Of a stretch of DNA of 64,000 bases, positions 35,023 to 44,125 are shown piece after piece. Location: positions 1,612,001-1,676,000 of the forward strand of contig CP131612.1 in assembly GCA_030686115.1 (NCBI GenBank), read 5' to 3'. Position numbers and translations under genes: made by a program. This DNA comes from Psychrobacter cibarius (GTDB taxonomy: Bacteria; Pseudomonadota; Gammaproteobacteria; Pseudomonadales; Moraxellaceae). Each line of letters begins with the position of its first letter. Within the stretch, counting starts at the first letter, position 1. Under the pieces are notes generated by a model. That model did not search any database. It saw nothing but the letters and a program-made list of their open reading frames with translations, and was not told the origin of the DNA.

Positions 35023-38000
35023 ATGACAGACTTGACTGATCCAACCAATATCATTGAACTTTCTACACAGCCACATTTATTCGATGAGCACTCAGATGCG
35101 CCTCACTCAGATCCTATGAGTGAGCGTAAGGCTGATGTGATACCAGCAGTTGATGTTGACCTAACGGGCAAGCACCTGATTGAAGCGTCTGCTGGTACTG
35201 GTAAAACTTGGACGCTAACAGGCATTGTATTGCGCCTGCTAATTGAAGCACGACGTGCGCCAGAGCAAATTATTGCTACTACCTTTACGCGAGCCGCTGC
35301 CGCTGAGATGCGTCAGCGTATTCATGATCGTTTGGTGGATTTTTATCAATTATTGCAGTGGGTCAACAGTTTAAGTGCTGACATCAGTAATAAGGAGGCT
35401 TTGTATCCCAATATATTGCAGGTGATGCCTGAAAGCGATAAGGATAAACAAGAGGGCAAAAAATCAAGTACGGATTTAAATACTGAGATAGGCGCTGATG
35501 AGTTAAACCAAGACCTTGCTACTGATAAGCAAGCTGCTGCCACAAAGCGTGCGCAAGCAAAAAAAGACCGTGAAGATTGGTTGGTAGCACAGGCTAAATA
35601 TGTGCGCTTGGATGGCATCATGCAAGATCCCATTAACCTGCATCTCGTTGGTTATTTGCTGGATCACGTGTACAGCTATCCAATGACGGAAGCTATCAGG
35701 CGTACCGCACTGGTTTTAACCACGTTGGATAAACTGTTTGTGGGTACGCTCGATAGCTTGGCACAAAAATGGCTGAAGGAGTACAGTAGCGAGACAGGTC
35801 ATCAGCAAGGTATGGCTATTATCGAAGAGAGCAGTATTGAGCAGGTGACCGATAGTATTATTCATGATGAGCTGCGTCAGTTTCAAAGCCGCTTACATCA
35901 TGAGCAGCCTAAACTGTATGCGCTTATGGATCAGCAAGGCAAGTTGACTGCCGTGAGTGATCATAAAAAATATGTGACTCGCTCGCTTAATTTTATTTCT
36001 GCGCCAATTGATGAGATTGTAGTAAATGACTTTAGTATTCAAAATTATGAAAAGTTCTTAGTTCAGTTCTGTGATTTTGATTTTAATGATCTTCAACCTT
36101 ATTTAGATCTGAGCTTTAGAAAAAAAGAAGGATTTAATAATCGAAAGAGTGTCGCTAAAAACTTATGTTTTTATGAAGATTTTAAAGGCCTTATTCAAAA
36201 GAAGCAGCTTTCTTTTTATCAAAGTTTATCTACCCCGCAAGCGAATTTCTTAAAACAGCTTCAAGCAACTTTCGATGATTCAGAAGATTCTGGATTTTTA
36301 GAAGATAAAGAGCAAGGAAGAATCAGATTCGTCAATACTGAATCAGTGCAGATGTTGCTCATGCTATATAACTATATCCAACAGCTCGATGAATATATAG
36401 TGACTGTTTTAGCCAATCTTAATCGTCATATCGTGCTTGCGGTACGTGACAGGCTACCAATTATTTTGGAAGAGCGTGGTGAGACGACCTTTAGCCTGCA
36501 AATGGTGCGTTTAAACCAAGCATTAACGGGTCGGCAAGGCGAAAAGCTGGCGCGTTATATTCGTCATCACTATCCTGTGGCGTTGATTGATGAGTCGCAA
36601 GATATCAATGGCGCACAAGCCATTATGATTGAAAGCATTTATTTGCCAAAGAAAAAGGGCAAGGTTGCTGATAATGATATACAGTCAGCTACTAAAAAAG
36701 CCAGCCATGAGTTCCTGCTATTGGTTGGTGACCCTAAGCAGGCTATTTATGGGTTTCGTGGTGGCGATGTGGCTAACTATAACTACATGAAAGCTCAATT
36801 TGATAAAAGCACGCTTTGGACGCTCGATATTAACCGACGCTCAAATGCTGGTGTGATTAATGCCCTAAACTGTTGGTTCGGCATGGCTGATGCAACCACT
36901 GGTGAGAATAAGTTAGCTCAATTAGGCGCAGGTATTTATTACCAGCATATCAAAGCGGCAAAACCAGAAAATCAGCTGTCTTGGTTTAATGAACCAGACG
37001 CTCACAGCACTACCTTAGTGACTGAGGTGCTCTCTGCCCAGCCAGTGAGCGTCTTACACTTACCTTATGATAAAGACAAAGAGCTTGAGTACGATGAGCA
37101 TGAAATCACAGCGCGTCATATTGCGACTTTGCTTAGTAGTGATCAGACCTTAAAAGGCAAGCCTATCCAGCCCAGTGATATCGGCGTGCTGGCACGTACC
37201 AAAAAAGACTTAAAGCGGGTTGAGGATGAGTTGGTTAAGCTTAATGTACCGACCTTAACTACCAGTGATGTCAGTATCTTTGAAACCATCATGGCAGAAG
37301 ATGTGGCGGCGCTGCTGAGTGCCATGCTATATCCGTATCGTCATGACATGATTAATCGGGTGTTGACCAGTCATCTATATGGACTGAGTATTAAAAACAT
37401 CAAAGCCATGATGACGGATCATGAGTCAGGCATTACTGAGGGCAGTAGTACAACGAGCTCCCATTTAAATAATTCTAATTCTAAGGATACCTCAGTTAAT
37501 GAGGCTACTGATAATAAAAAGAGCTATCAAGACTTTATTACTTATCTAAAAGAAGGCGCACAACGTTGGCAGCACTTTGGCATCTTGTCGGCATTGCATT
37601 ACTTGTTAGATAAAAATCCCATACAGCCACAAGGCGTTTGGCAAGCGCTAGCGGCTCGTCCAGAAGGCGATCGTCATATCATGGATTTGCGTCATGTGAT
37701 GGATATCTTGGCGCAGTATGGCCTAGGTATGGGTGAGCATGAACTATTGGCTTGGTTTAGACAAAATATAGATGCTGCCCCTAACAGTGATTGGGCTAAG
37801 CAATATCCACTGCCTACAGAATCTGGCGTACAGTTGATGACCATTCATAAGTCCAAAGGACTTGAGTTCCCCATTGTCTATGTATTGGGAATGGGTGATG
37901 CCAGTAGGAAGTCTGGGAATAAGGAAGACTACGGGTTGTACTTGTACAATGCCCAACAAGCGCCTTCAGCGCTAGTGCATAAGTCGACAGAAGTTTATCA

Positions 38001-39570
38001 TTCGATAGATAGTGAATCAACGGGAAACCAGCGCCGCTTCTCATCCTTAAAAGGCTCAGCGACTACAGAGGACTATTACACCAATATCGAAACGCGGGAA
38101 GATTTCGATGAGCTGCGACGGCTTGGTTATGTGGCTTTTACTCGCGCCAGTGAGCAGCTTTATGTTGTGCTGCGAGATCCTAACAATAAGACAGGGTTTG
38201 AGTTAAAGCCTGTGTTTTATTGGTTTGAATCGCCAGAACCAAAGTTTGAACTACCAGATAGACTTAAAGGTACGATAGGCATGCTCAGAGGGCATAAGGT
38301 TAATGAGTTCTATGACAATAACTACGTAAGCAATGCTGCTAAATCAGCAGGCGTAAATGACAATGTTCAGCTAGCCGCAACCAAGTTAGATGCTCATAAG
38401 CCTGCCACAGAGACTATTGAATACGCGCCTTTTGCAGAGGTGATGAAAACCAATTATTTTTATGGCTGGGCTAAGACCAGCTTTACCGCTTTGGCACGTC
38501 AGCTCGATGAATCTACACAAGCGATGGCGATAGCGGATGAGCGTATGGATGATGCTATAGACATTGATATGGCAGACACTTCAGTGTCGGTTGAGCCTTT
38601 ACTTAGTAGTAACGCGTTTCTTAAAGAAGTCGATGGGTTAAATCTCAAATCAGAAGATGATATCCGCTTTACCTTTGTTAAAGGTGCTAATGCGGGTACG
38701 TTTTTGCATGAGATATTTGAAAAAATTGATTTCAGCAATAAAGTGCAGTGGTCTCAGGTTATCGATAGAGCTATCAACAGCTATCAACTGCCTCTAGTTT
38801 ATAGTAGCGCTGAGCAGCAAAGCCGTCGATCACAAGCGAAGAAGCAAGAGCAAGGCGATGACGGTTCATTTAATACTGGTTCACTTGATCTTGCTTCAAT
38901 AGATGCTACCAAGCATGAGGCACTAATCAATTGGATTGAAGAGGTGCTACATGCGCCGCTATTGGCCTCCAATCAACCATTAAACTCTCTTAATGCAGGT
39001 CAGCGGTTTTCTGAGTTAGAGTTCAATATGGGGTTGTCAGAGAAATTTAAAGTACAGGATATCACTAAACTCTTCCAACAATATCTCCCTAATGAGATGG
39101 ACAAACACGTCACTCTTATTCCGCAAAACAAAGCGCATTTGTATCGTTATTTACGCGGCGAAATTGACTTAGTGTACGAACATGCTGGCAAGTATTACGT
39201 TGTCGATTATAAAAGCAACTTTCTAGGAAATAGCCTAAGCGATTATAATGAAGATACACTTAAGCAAGCAATGTCCAAGGCAGGGTACTGGCTACAAGCA
39301 GCGATTTATCAAGTAGCTTTACATCGATTCCTTTCAATGAGAATACATGATTATGCAGGCAATGAAGATAAGTATTTAGGCGCTGTGGAGTATGTTTTTT
39401 TACGAGGTGTGTATGATCCCAATTCTCAAATAGCTGATGATCTATCACAAGATGTTAAAGAGGCTGATAATAGCCACTCAATGCACAACGACCGCTATGG
39501 ACTAGTGACTTGGGATATTCCAATCGATTTTATTAAAGGTTTGGATGCGTTGTTTGGCATACCCGACTAG
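35023..39570 (+). CDS. recB: Exodeoxyribonuclease V subunit beta (RecB), helicase-nuclease
   Basis: The 3'-5' helicase and nuclease subunit of RecBCD. Walker A is ASAGTGKT at residues 55-62; the Walker B-type motif is LIDESQD around 521-527; VGDPKQAIYGFRGGD is motif III; VAFTRASEQLYV is motif VI. The nuclease domain at the C-terminus keeps D1382 (GEIDLVY) and D1395-Y-K1397 (VDYKSN). The protein has 1515 residues against about 1180 in E. coli, because of polar insertions (for example about 140-190 and 805-850). The start ATG 35023 gives an N-terminal extension of about 45 residues before the helicase. Neighbours recC and recD confirm the assignment. Confidence 0.95.
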   Translation: MTDLTDPTNIIELSTQPHLFDEHSDAPHSDPMSERKADVIPAVDVDLTGKHLIEASAGTGKTWTLTGIVLRLLIEARRAPEQIIATTFTRAAAAEMRQRIHDRLVDFYQLLQWVNSLSADISNKEALYPNILQVMPESDKDKQEGKKSSTDLNTEIGADELNQDLATDKQAAATKRAQAKKDREDWLVAQAKYVRLDGIMQDPINLHLVGYLLDHVYSYPMTEAIRRTALVLTTLDKLFVGTLDSLAQKWLKEYSSETGHQQGMAIIEESSIEQVTDSIIHDELRQFQSRLHHEQPKLYALMDQQGKLTAVSDHKKYVTRSLNFISAPIDEIVVNDFSIQNYEKFLVQFCDFDFNDLQPYLDLSFRKKEGFNNRKSVAKNLCFYEDFKGLIQKKQLSFYQSLSTPQANFLKQLQATFDDSEDSGFLEDKEQGRIRFVNTESVQMLLMLYNYIQQLDEYIVTVLANLNRHIVLAVRDRLPIILEERGETTFSLQMVRLNQALTGRQGEKLARYIRHHYPVALIDESQDINGAQAIMIESIYLPKKKGKVADNDIQSATKKASHEFLLLVGDPKQAIYGFRGGDVANYNYMKAQFDKSTLWTLDINRRSNAGVINALNCWFGMADATTGENKLAQLGAGIYYQHIKAAKPENQLSWFNEPDAHSTTLVTEVLSAQPVSVLHLPYDKDKELEYDEHEITARHIATLLSSDQTLKGKPIQPSDIGVLARTKKDLKRVEDELVKLNVPTLTTSDVSIFETIMAEDVAALLSAMLYPYRHDMINRVLTSHLYGLSIKNIKAMMTDHESGITEGSSTTSSHLNNSNSKDTSVNEATDNKKSYQDFITYLKEGAQRWQHFGILSALHYLLDKNPIQPQGVWQALAARPEGDRHIMDLRHVMDILAQYGLGMGEHELLAWFRQNIDAAPNSDWAKQYPLPTESGVQLMTIHKSKGLEFPIVYVLGMGDASRKSGNKEDYGLYLYNAQQAPSALVHKSTEVYHSIDSESTGNQRRFSSLKGSATTEDYYTNIETREDFDELRRLGYVAFTRASEQLYVVLRDPNNKTGFELKPVFYWFESPEPKFELPDRLKGTIGMLRGHKVNEFYDNNYVSNAAKSAGVNDNVQLAATKLDAHKPATETIEYAPFAEVMKTNYFYGWAKTSFTALARQLDESTQAMAIADERMDDAIDIDMADTSVSVEPLLSSNAFLKEVDGLNLKSEDDIRFTFVKGANAGTFLHEIFEKIDFSNKVQWSQVIDRAINSYQLPLVYSSAEQQSRRSQAKKQEQGDDGSFNTGSLDLASIDATKHEALINWIEEVLHAPLLASNQPLNSLNAGQRFSELEFNMGLSEKFKVQDITKLFQQYLPNEMDKHVTLIPQNKAHLYRYLRGEIDLVYEHAGKYYVVDYKSNFLGNSLSDYNEDTLKQAMSKAGYWLQAAIYQVALHRFLSMRIHDYAGNEDKYLGAVEYVFLRGVYDPNSQIADDLSQDVKEADNSHSMHNDRYGLVTWDIPIDFIKGLDALFGIPD

Positions 39571-39644
39571 TAGGCTATAAGTAATGATTAAATGCTAAAA
39601 AACATGATATCGATTAACTATTTCAACATAGAGACAAGCATACG

Positions 39645-41858
39645 ATGAGTAATAATAAAAAAGAGAGCAAGGCAGTAATTGGGCTACAACAAAGCTGGAC
39701 TAGCAATATCAGTGATTATATATTGCTACGCCGCGAGCAAACGTATTTAGCGTATAAGGCAACAGAGGCAAAAGCTAATACTGATAGCAAGCAAGTCGAT
39801 AAAACAGAGGAAAGTAATTTATTCACCGCTCTATTCGTTATGTTAGCGACTCATTTGGAAGAGGGGCATACCGTATTAACCATTGAAGCCGCTGAGCATG
39901 AAGAAGCATTGCAAGGTCAAATCAATAATGAGGTAGTTACGCTATATGCTTGGCAGCAACAGCTATTAGAGATGCTAGCAATGCCAATCTTTACGCTGAT
40001 AGATAGCAAACTAAATACGCAATCAGATGATGACTCTACAACTGAAAGGTCGCTATTCGTATTGCTAGACACGCTATTTGATAAGAAAGAGCAGCTGTGG
40101 ATGCAATTGGCGCTTAGCAACCACGAAAAAGAGGTGCTAACCAAGCGTTTTGACATGATTGCTACGCTATACCAATTATTGAAAAATACGGACTTAAGTT
40201 TTTTTATACGCCTAGTTAACGAACATGATTTGTTTGCTGAAGTTAATAGTAGCATTGATAATAACGATAAATTAAATAGCCTAGGCAAAAATAATCAACC
40301 TATTATTTACAAACAAGTTAACAGTCAAAACAAAGAAGGTTCAGCAGTATCACTAACTTTTTGGCTACATCGTTCTTGGCAAGCAGAATTTAACTTAGCA
40401 CAGCACATTAATACTATTTTACATCAACAGATAACCCCTCTAAATATATCAATACCCAAAAATTTAAACGATCAGCAGATAGCAGCTATTAATGTGGCTA
40501 ATAATAATGCATTTAGCATCATTACTGGTGGTCCAGGTACAGGTAAAACCTATACCGTGGCTCAGTTAGTCATTGCGCTGCAACAAGCGACAGAGAGTGG
40601 GGGATACGGGGCTGGAAATATTAGATTCAGTACAGATAGTGCCAGTCTGGCATTGGCAGCACCGACTGGTAAGGCTGCCCAACGCATGCAAGAATCTTTA
40701 CAAGCTGCTCTCGATGCAGCAGATATTGATCTACAGTTACAAGAAGCTAAAACCATCCATCGCTTGTTAGGTATTGGTCGGACGGGCAGACCGCGCTACG
40801 ATACTAACAATCCACTTGGCGAAGATATTATCATCGTTGATGAGGCGTCGATGCTCGGGGTCGAGTTGGCTAATTATCTCGTAAGTGCGGTAAAACCAAG
40901 TGCAAGGCTTATATTGCTAGGCGATGCGAACCAATTGGCAGCAGTCGATGCAGGAGCAGTATTGGCTGACTTGTGCCGTATTCCACTGTTACAACCCATT
41001 CATGCAGAGTTAACCGAAAGCCGCAGATTTAGCGCAGAATCAGGTATTGGCAAACTTGCCTACCAAATTAATCAGGTAGAGATAGATACGCAAGCCATCT
41101 GGCAGCTGTTAAGGCAGGATGAAGCCTTGAGTTTTCAATATGTAAATACACTGCAAACAAATGAGTTTAAAGATAATAATACAAAAAATAGCCTAAGCAA
41201 TAAAAAAATTATTTCAGGAATATCTTTAAAATATATTAAATATATAAATAAAATAAAAGAACTTCTAAAAGATCCAATAGAAAAATCCATGCCAGAATCA
41301 GTAAAAAATACGATTACATCACTAATGGAGACATTTAATGAATTCAGAATTCTAAGTGCTGGTCATAATGGTGAATGGGGCGATCACTACATTAATAACT
41401 ATCTCACTCAATGGCACCTAACTGAGCTAAAGCTACCACTGGGCCAAAACACATGGTTTCATGGCCGTCCTGTCATGGTTCTACAAAACAACTATGAATT
41501 AGGATTGTTTAATGGTGATATCGGTTTCTGCTTGCAGACTAGCGATGATAGAAGCCGACTAGAAGTGTTTTTTGAAAATAAAACACAAGGGATTGCCGTT
41601 AATTTACTAAATGAAGAAGTCATCGCCACCGCATATGCAATGACCATTCATAAGTCACAAGGGTCTGAGTTTGATCATGTGGCTATTACTTTTGATAATA
41701 GTCATGCTAGATTGCTAAGCAAAGAGCTTATTTATACGGCGGTGACCCGTGCTAAGAAACAGGTAACCATATATAGTACAAAATCTGCTTTTGAAAAGGC
41801 TGTTCAAACACCTACTGAGCGCCATACAGGTTTGGCATTACAGTTTTCTAAGCATTAA
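39645..41858 (+). CDS. recD: Exodeoxyribonuclease V subunit alpha (RecD), 5'-3' helicase
   Basis: The fast 5'-3' helicase of RecBCD. Walker A is GGPGTGKT at 295-302; IIVDEASMLG is motif II; GDANQLAAVDAG is motif III; a conserved TIHKSQGSEF and AVTRAKKQV make up motifs V and VI near the C-terminus. A very AT-rich, Lys- and Asn-rich insertion (about residues 505-555, nucleotides 41155-41310) interrupts the helicase core between motifs III and IV and gives most of the extra length (737 residues against about 610 in E. coli). It lies 74 nt after recB and 7 nt before the MepB-like gene. Confidence 0.95.
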   Translation: MSNNKKESKAVIGLQQSWTSNISDYILLRREQTYLAYKATEAKANTDSKQVDKTEESNLFTALFVMLATHLEEGHTVLTIEAAEHEEALQGQINNEVVTLYAWQQQLLEMLAMPIFTLIDSKLNTQSDDDSTTERSLFVLLDTLFDKKEQLWMQLALSNHEKEVLTKRFDMIATLYQLLKNTDLSFFIRLVNEHDLFAEVNSSIDNNDKLNSLGKNNQPIIYKQVNSQNKEGSAVSLTFWLHRSWQAEFNLAQHINTILHQQITPLNISIPKNLNDQQIAAINVANNNAFSIITGGPGTGKTYTVAQLVIALQQATESGGYGAGNIRFSTDSASLALAAPTGKAAQRMQESLQAALDAADIDLQLQEAKTIHRLLGIGRTGRPRYDTNNPLGEDIIIVDEASMLGVELANYLVSAVKPSARLILLGDANQLAAVDAGAVLADLCRIPLLQPIHAELTESRRFSAESGIGKLAYQINQVEIDTQAIWQLLRQDEALSFQYVNTLQTNEFKDNNTKNSLSNKKIISGISLKYIKYINKIKELLKDPIEKSMPESVKNTITSLMETFNEFRILSAGHNGEWGDHYINNYLTQWHLTELKLPLGQNTWFHGRPVMVLQNNYELGLFNGDIGFCLQTSDDRSRLEVFFENKTQGIAVNLLNEEVIATAYAMTIHKSQGSEFDHVAITFDNSHARLLSKELIYTAVTRAKKQVTIYSTKSAFEKAVQTPTERHTGLALQFSKH

Positions 41859-41865
41859 TAGATAA

Positions 41866-42414
41866 ATGCTCAGAAATATAAAAAGAGGACTAGAGTTGTA
41901 TACCTTTGATACTGTGCTAGAGCATATTAATGAAATTATTTATAAGCCCAACCAATTGATTATTGCTTCAACTCAAGAAGAACAACAAAATCTAGAATAT
42001 GCTGCTGGTACATTTGAATTAATGAACAGACGGGCTGTCAAAACAGTTAGATTCAGAGTAGCTAAACAAACACCTACCAAAGTAGGGCAGTTCGTTACCT
42101 TTTGGGAAAAAGATTCCAAAGGTATTAATCAACCTTTTCAATATGATTCGTCACCAGACTTATTGGTAGTCACGACATTTAAAGATAAGCATACATTTGG
42201 GCAGTTTGTTTTTCCAAAAAATGTCTTGCTTAGACATAATATTCTTCAGTCTCATTTTACAAAAGGTAAGATGGGTATCAGGGTGTATCCTAGCTGGGAT
42301 AATCCAACCAGTAATACTGCTAAGAAGACACAGAATTGGCAACTCGATTATTTCTTCGTGGTGACTGGTACAAACATACTGCCTACAGAAAAAATACGGG
42401 CATTGTATGAGTAG
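41866..42414 (+). CDS. MepB-like protein
   Basis: 182 residues from ATG 41866. A TTG at 41896 with AGAGGA upstream gives a 172-residue form and may be the real start. The sequence matches the MepB family: AGTFELMNRRAVKTVRFRVAKQTPTKVGQFVTFWEKD and KMGIRVYPSWDNPTS, ending DYFFVVTG. This family was named after a Staphylococcus aureus gene beside the MepA efflux pump, and its function is unknown. Here it follows recD by only 7 nt, in the same operon, which is not its best-known context. A bidirectional terminator lies just after it. Confidence 0.8.
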   Translation: MLRNIKRGLELYTFDTVLEHINEIIYKPNQLIIASTQEEQQNLEYAAGTFELMNRRAVKTVRFRVAKQTPTKVGQFVTFWEKDSKGINQPFQYDSSPDLLVVTTFKDKHTFGQFVFPKNVLLRHNILQSHFTKGKMGIRVYPSWDNPTSNTAKKTQNWQLDYFFVVTGTNILPTEKIRALYE

Positions 42415-42447
42415 CAAAATTAACAGTAAGTGCAAAATCCAAGCAAT

Positions 42448-42477
42448 AAAAAAGCATCCAAATTGGATGCTTTTTTT
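42448..42477. terminator. Bidirectional terminator between mepB-like gene and hpt
   Basis: AAAAAAGCATCCAA and TTGGATGCTTTTTTT form a perfect hairpin with A-run and T-run on either side, between convergent genes. Confidence 0.9.
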
Positions 42478-42494
42478 GAACTCAAATGTAGAAC

Positions 42495-43058
42495 TTAAAC
42501 TTTGTCTTCTTTGATGGCATAGATGCCAGGCAGATGACGCAAGTAACCATGGAAATCCATACCACAGCCATAGACATAACGATCTGCAACATTGATACCG
42601 ACAAAATCAACATCAAAATCTTCAACTTTACGATCATGCTCTTTATTAAGCAACACACAACATTCAAGTGATAAAGGTTTTTCTTTGCTTAATTCTTCGA
42701 CAACTGTTTTTAGCGTGATACCTTCATCAAAAATATCGTCAATCAGCAATACATGCTCACCTTCGATACTAACATCAGGTTTGAATTTCCAATCTAGCTC
42801 ATTGGTGCCTGCATTATCACGATAGCGTGATGCATGAATATAATGCATGCGATGGTAGAACGTCAAATGAGTCAATAATTGACCAGCTGGAATAAGTCCA
42901 CCATTCATAACAACCATAACGATTGGGTTTAAACCAGCATAATGTAGGTTGAGTTGGGCGGCAAGGCGCTCATAAGCAGCGGCTACTTCGATGCTACTGA
43001 TAAGGCACTCTGAGTTGCGTAATGTTTTTTCAATTTCTTGGTTGCTGATTTGGGTCAT
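42495..43058 (-). CDS. hpt: Hypoxanthine-guanine phosphoribosyltransferase
   Basis: A 187-residue cytosolic enzyme of purine salvage that makes IMP or GMP from hypoxanthine or guanine and PRPP. The PRPP-binding motif is VLLIDDIFDEGITL at about residues 105-118, with the two Asp residues that contact the ribose. MVVMNGGLIPAGQL (about 48-61) matches the PPi loop region, and VGINVADRYVYGCGMD corresponds to the purine-binding end. The length is usual for the family. It lies alone between convergent mepB-like and a hypothetical gene. Confidence 0.88.
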   Translation of the reverse strand: MTQISNQEIEKTLRNSECLISSIEVAAAYERLAAQLNLHYAGLNPIVMVVMNGGLIPAGQLLTHLTFYHRMHYIHASRYRDNAGTNELDWKFKPDVSIEGEHVLLIDDIFDEGITLKTVVEELSKEKPLSLECCVLLNKEHDRKVEDFDVDFVGINVADRYVYGCGMDFHGYLRHLPGIYAIKEDKV

Positions 43059-43160
43059 CGGGTGCGCCTTCGGTAAAAAGTGCCGCTTATTTTAGCAAAT
43101 TTTAGTGAATTTGCCCAATACCATCTGTCTTTTGAGGCAAAATTAATCAAATACTGGCAT

Positions 43161-43829
43161 TTATTCTGGCTTTTCTACGATGAAAGGGCGGTAATAGTTT
43201 GCTAAACGATTTAAAGAGCGATCCGGTAGGTCGGGTAGCAACTTATTTAAGGCCATACTCATGCCTTTATCAATGGCGGCTTTGGCCACTGGGACAGCTT
43301 TGCGTTTAATCATGCCAAGTTTCAGCGTTTCAGCATAGCGGCTGATAAAATGAGTCAATGTCTCTTCATTCATGGTTTCAAGCGCTGTTTTAAATGCTTT
43401 CATATCTACTTGCTCAGGTGTGATAGCAGCAAAGCCTTTTTCGATGGTTTGTGCATCTGCATCAGATAATTTGAAACCCACTCGTTTTACACCTTCATTA
43501 TCAATAAACGTCGCCCGATCTCTCAAGAAGTGAAAGCTTGGCATCACTTCTTCGTTATTCTCTTTACCGAGTAAGATATTAAGCAGCGTATCTGTTGCTT
43601 TTTCAACTGTGCCAACAATTTTGCGCATGGAGGCTTGACGTTCAGGGTTTGGAATAATATCTACCAATCCAATCAACAAATTGTCGATTAGATCACGTGC
43701 TGTTTGATGCGTCAGGGCATCACGATATGGGTAGTATTCGACCTCCTCATTTGAGGCAATCACTTGCTCAGCGTCAATGATTAATGCTTTCAATTTATCT
43801 GAAGGTACAAACCCAAAATAATGCGCCAT
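43161..43829 (-). CDS. Conserved hypothetical protein
   Basis: 222 residues, all-helical, without signal or membrane segments. Segments such as ARDLIDNLLIGLVDIIPNPERQASMRKIVGTVEKATDTLLNILLG suggest helical repeats. Several Lys and Arg residues are in the C-terminal third. I do not recognise a family. It diverges from cstA across about 300 bp and ends 102 nt before the start of hpt. No function can be proposed. Confidence 0.6.
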   Translation of the reverse strand: MAHYFGFVPSDKLKALIIDAEQVIASNEEVEYYPYRDALTHQTARDLIDNLLIGLVDIIPNPERQASMRKIVGTVEKATDTLLNILLGKENNEEVMPSFHFLRDRATFIDNEGVKRVGFKLSDADAQTIEKGFAAITPEQVDMKAFKTALETMNEETLTHFISRYAETLKLGMIKRKAVPVAKAAIDKGMSMALNKLLPDLPDRSLNRLANYYRPFIVEKPE

Positions 43830-44125
43830 AGTGCTTCCTTTATTTGTTGTTTTTCATGTTTAACCAGCGTTACATTTGTCGTTAAATCAGTTAGTATCTA
43901 AATGGGTTGCAGTCAAAGACTCACCATATGCTGACTAGTGACATGTGCTAACGATAGAATGCAAAGCCTTATTAATGGATGATGATACCACAGTACTTCT
44001 ATAAACAGCCTTTGGACAGGTGCGCTAAGTCACTAGTCGCCGACTAATTTAACATATTTTTTATATTCTAAATTAAAAAGCTTGAACTTATAAGGCTACC
44101 TATTACTTGTCTAAGGAGAGATAAG

